A DNA stretch of 64,000 nt from Altererythrobacter lutimaris (GTDB taxonomy: Bacteria; Pseudomonadota; Alphaproteobacteria; Sphingomonadales; Sphingomonadaceae). Below, piece after piece: positions 61,888-64,000 of this stretch. The stretch is from assembly GCF_013371495.1 (NCBI RefSeq), contig NZ_JABWTA010000001.1, positions 248,001 through 312,000 of the forward strand, read 5' to 3'. How positions within the stretch are numbered: the first letter of the stretch is position 1; every line of letters starts with the position of its first letter. The notes beneath the pieces were generated by a model. It worked only from the letters and a program-made list of their open reading frames with translations, had not been told where the DNA came from and searched no databases. The position numbers and the translations under genes are program-made.

Positions 61888-63081
61888 TCAATGCATCTCT
61901 CCCTCAGCGATGCGATGGATGACGAGGGCGGATAGCCGCGCACGTTCAGCAAGGCTTGGCACGATCAAAAACTCTTGCGGGCTGTGAATTGAGCCTCCGC
62001 GAACCCCCATCGTGTCCACCACCGGCACACCGCATGCCGCAATATTGTTCCCGTCGCAAACCCCGCCGGTCGATTGCCAGCGAATATCCTCGCCAAGCTC
62101 TGCGCCGCAGCTTTTGACCAGATCGAACAGCCGCTGCGCTTGCGCATCGACGGGCTTGGGAGGACGCGTGACTCCACCATGGAGATGGAGCGAGACGTCA
62201 TGCTCGGCTTCGATAGCGGCGATAGCTTCGCACAATTGGGTTTCGAACATCTCGGCGGCTTCGGGCGCTTTGGGACGAATGTTGAACCGCAACACGGCAT
62301 GGTCAGGCACGACATTGTTCGCTGCGCCCCCTTCGATCTTGGCCGGGTTGATGGAGATGTCTCGTGATTGCATTCCCTTTAACCGCACCGCCAGGTCCGC
62401 TGCAGCAACCAGCGCGTTGCGGCCATCTTCTGGATTGCGACCCGCATGAGCGGATTGTCCAGTGACGATCACCGAGTAATTGCCGCTTCCGCCGCGCGCA
62501 TGGGCGAGCGTTCCGTCAGGCAAAGCGGCTGGCTCATAAGTCAGCGCTGCGAGCTTCCCTGCCGCGAGCTCTTCAATCAGTGATGCGCTTGCGAGCGATC
62601 CCGTCTCCTCGTCCGAATTGAGCATCACATCATAGCCAATCGCAGACGCGCCTGGAGACTGCTCGAATGCGGAAAGCGCATGGAGGATTACTGCAATCCC
62701 GCCCTTCATGTCCGCAACGCCGGGACCATTAAGCACATCGTCTTCGAGCCAGGTTTGATCCTGAAAGGAATGATCCTTTGGAAAGACCGTATCCATATGG
62801 CCGGTCAGCAGGATGCGGCGATTGGCCTGCGGGCGCACCCTCATAACCAAGTGCTGGCCATGCGGCTTTTCGAACTCGCTTCCATCCGCTGCGATCGCTG
62901 TGACAGGCGCAGGATCGACCAGCTCAAGCTCTCCTGGCAGGGTTGCGAAAGCGTCTGCCAGCACGGTGGCTTGCTTGGCCAGTCCATCAAGATTGGCAGT
63001 GCCAGTGTTGATTGCACACCAGTCCTGCACCTGGGCGAGCATGGCGTCATTATCGATAGCTGTGAGGAAATCCGGTTTCAT
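61888..63081 (-). CDS. M20-family metallohydrolase, possible succinylglutamate desuccinylase analogue
   Basis: A 397-residue di-zinc hydrolase of the M20/ArgE/DapE/carboxypeptidase-G2 family. Metal-binding motifs are LLTGHMDTVFPKD, GPGVADMKGGIAVIL, LNSDEETGS and the C-terminal SPQEFLIVP; a VNIRP-like dimerisation lid lies in between (FNIRPKAPEAAEM). ATG 63081 is used. It heads the astA-astB operon. DapE in this family removes succinyl groups, so it might hydrolyse N-succinylglutamate in place of AstE, which is inference. Confidence 0.93.
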   Translation of the reverse strand: MKPDFLTAIDNDAMLAQVQDWCAINTGTANLDGLAKQATVLADAFATLPGELELVDPAPVTAIAADGSEFEKPHGQHLVMRVRPQANRRILLTGHMDTVFPKDHSFQDQTWLEDDVLNGPGVADMKGGIAVILHALSAFEQSPGASAIGYDVMLNSDEETGSLASASLIEELAAGKLAALTYEPAALPDGTLAHARGGSGNYSVIVTGQSAHAGRNPEDGRNALVAAADLAVRLKGMQSRDISINPAKIEGGAANNVVPDHAVLRFNIRPKAPEAAEMFETQLCEAIAAIEAEHDVSLHLHGGVTRPPKPVDAQAQRLFDLVKSCGAELGEDIRWQSTGGVCDGNNIAACGVPVVDTMGVRGGSIHSPQEFLIVPSLAERARLSALVIHRIAEGEMH

Positions 63082-63241
63082 TGGCAACGATCTCTAGCGG
63101 GGCGCACCGGCTTTACCAACCCCGCACAATGAGGGGCGTTGCATTTGGTTCGATCGTTGGCCATAGGGCGCTTGTCCTCCTCCCCAGGTCAGCTATCGCA
63201 GACAAGAATCCCAATCGGGATAATTTGGAGTTTGAGGACGT

Positions 63242-64000
63242 ATGAGCACTAAGATCGACCGCGCTGGCATTCAGATTGATGCGCCGCTGGCTGAGTTTCT
63301 TGAAACCGAAGTTCTGACCCCGCTTGGCCGCGATGTGAGCGCATTCTGGACCGGCTTTGCAAAGCTGCTCGCCGACTTCGCGCCGCGTAACCGCGCGCTC
63401 CTGGAAAAACGCGAAGATCTGCAGGTTCAAATAGACGCGTGGCACAAGGAACGCCGCGGAAAGCCGCTCGACCAGAGCGAATATCAGGCTTTCCTTCGCG
63501 AGATTGGCTATCTCATACCAGAGCCTGCGGACTTCCAGATCGGCACGGAGAATGTCGATCCGGAGATCGCGACGATGGCCGGCCCGCAGCTGGTTGTGCC
63601 CGTCCTCAATGCGCGGTTCCTGCTGAACGCGGCGAATGCGCGCTGGGGTAGTCTGTATGACGCATTCTACGGCACTGACGCGCTGGACGCGCCGCCAGCA
63701 CGACCCGGAGGCTATGACGAGCAACGCGGCGCTGCAGTGATCAAGCGTGGCCGCGAATTCCTCGATTCAGCGCTGCCGTTGGTCGACCAGAGCTGGGCGG
63801 ATATCGAAGGTGACCACGATGGAAAGCTGCAGGATGAGAGCCAGTATGTCGGCAAGACCGAGAAGGGCTTGCTGTTTGTAAACAATGGCTTGCATATCGA
63901 AGTTGTGTTCGATCCGGACAGCCCGATCGGCAAGACCGACAAGGCCGGGATCGCCGACATCAACTGCGAAGCCGCGCTCACGACCATTTGCGATTGCGAA
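63242..64000 (+). CDS. glcB: Malate synthase G, N-terminal part (3' end outside window)
   Basis: The first 253 residues are visible. Malate synthase G condenses glyoxylate and acetyl-CoA to malate. Distinctive N-terminal features are FWTGFAKLLADFAPRNRALLEKR, YLIPEPADFQIGTENVDPEIATMAGPQLVVPVLNARF and NAANARWGSLYDAFYGTDA, all typical of the G isoform. ATG 63242 has GAGGACGT directly upstream. It is divergent from the ast operon across about 160 bases. The catalytic domain lies beyond the window. Confidence 0.96.
   Translation, partial: MSTKIDRAGIQIDAPLAEFLETEVLTPLGRDVSAFWTGFAKLLADFAPRNRALLEKREDLQVQIDAWHKERRGKPLDQSEYQAFLREIGYLIPEPADFQIGTENVDPEIATMAGPQLVVPVLNARFLLNAANARWGSLYDAFYGTDALDAPPARPGGYDEQRGAAVIKRGREFLDSALPLVDQSWADIEGDHDGKLQDESQYVGKTEKGLLFVNNGLHIEVVFDPDSPIGKTDKAGIADINCEAALTTICDCE

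Noticed and set aside
1..64000. tRNA, rRNA, CRISPR arrays, insertion sequences, prophage
   Set aside because: I looked for tRNA-like CCA ends, tandem spaced repeats, transposase frames and terminal repeats and found none that hold up, apart from the tmRNA.

Overview
The window is a chromosomal stretch of an alphaproteobacterium, most likely a sphingomonad of the Erythrobacteraceae type. The best evidence is a circularly permuted (two-piece) tmRNA gene whose tag reads ANDNEALALAA. Supporting evidence is a hemC-hemD-Mic60-like cluster, a bacterial alternative oxidase, a sphingomonad-style TonB receptor, a sigma-EcfG-type promoter and moderately high GC. Coding density is high and many neighbours overlap by ATGA. 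I see no insertion sequence, prophage, CRISPR array, tRNA or rRNA. The left and right ends cut an aldehyde dehydrogenase and malate synthase G.

Layout. 0-7 kb (+): an aldehyde dehydrogenase / alpha-beta hydrolase / SDR / FAD-oxidoreductase operon, a TVP38-mercuric-reductase-like fusion, a NupC nucleoside transporter and a CDP-alcohol phosphatidyltransferase. 7-14 kb: DUF1499 protein, alternative oxidase, glutathione-dependent formaldehyde dehydrogenase with a cupin, a second aldehyde dehydrogenase, maleylacetoacetate isomerase and glutaryl-CoA dehydrogenase. 14-19.7 kb (-): a single-domain response regulator behind a near-perfect sigma-EcfG promoter, an envelope operon (OmpA-like, 42-aa membrane protein, membrane-anchored helix-hairpin-helix protein) and tsaD-gpsA-flippase. 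19.7-26 kb: hemC-hemD-Mic60-like, ubiH-type hydroxylase, dsbD. 26-30 kb: MarR regulator, lipoprotein, a secreted protein with a perfect palindrome upstream, uvrB.

30-36 kb: a DUF3617 lipoprotein, a hydrolase, the four-gene Anbu (bacterial proteasome homologue) operon of permuted ATP-grasp, alpha-E, transglutaminase and Anbu peptidase, then a FixJ/LuxR-type regulator with a degenerate receiver. 36-42.6 kb: VOC protein, SDR, three TadE/TadG-type pilus genes, and an SdpR-SdpI-hydrolase operon with a large palindrome reaching into the start codon. 42.6-53 kb: typA, a TonB receptor, an RDD protein, the YbbAP-TesA locus and recF.

53-58 kb: two tandem paralogous 39-aa membrane proteins missed by ordinary ORF length cut-offs, coupled to pspC and preceded by a sigma54-like -24/-12 element. 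Opposite them runs a five-gene lemA-TPM-TPM-nudix-SDR run. 58-64 kb: mscL, ssrA, ureidoglycolate lyase, a small membrane protein, an arginine succinyltransferase block (M20 hydrolase-astA-astB) and malate synthase G.

The most interesting items are the microprotein pair upstream of pspC, the Anbu operon and its flanking regulator, the SdpRI operator-promoter, the 16-bp palindrome near the MarR gene, and the overlap of the mscL terminator with the putative ssrA promoter. All functional statements come from reading motifs by eye. No database search was possible.
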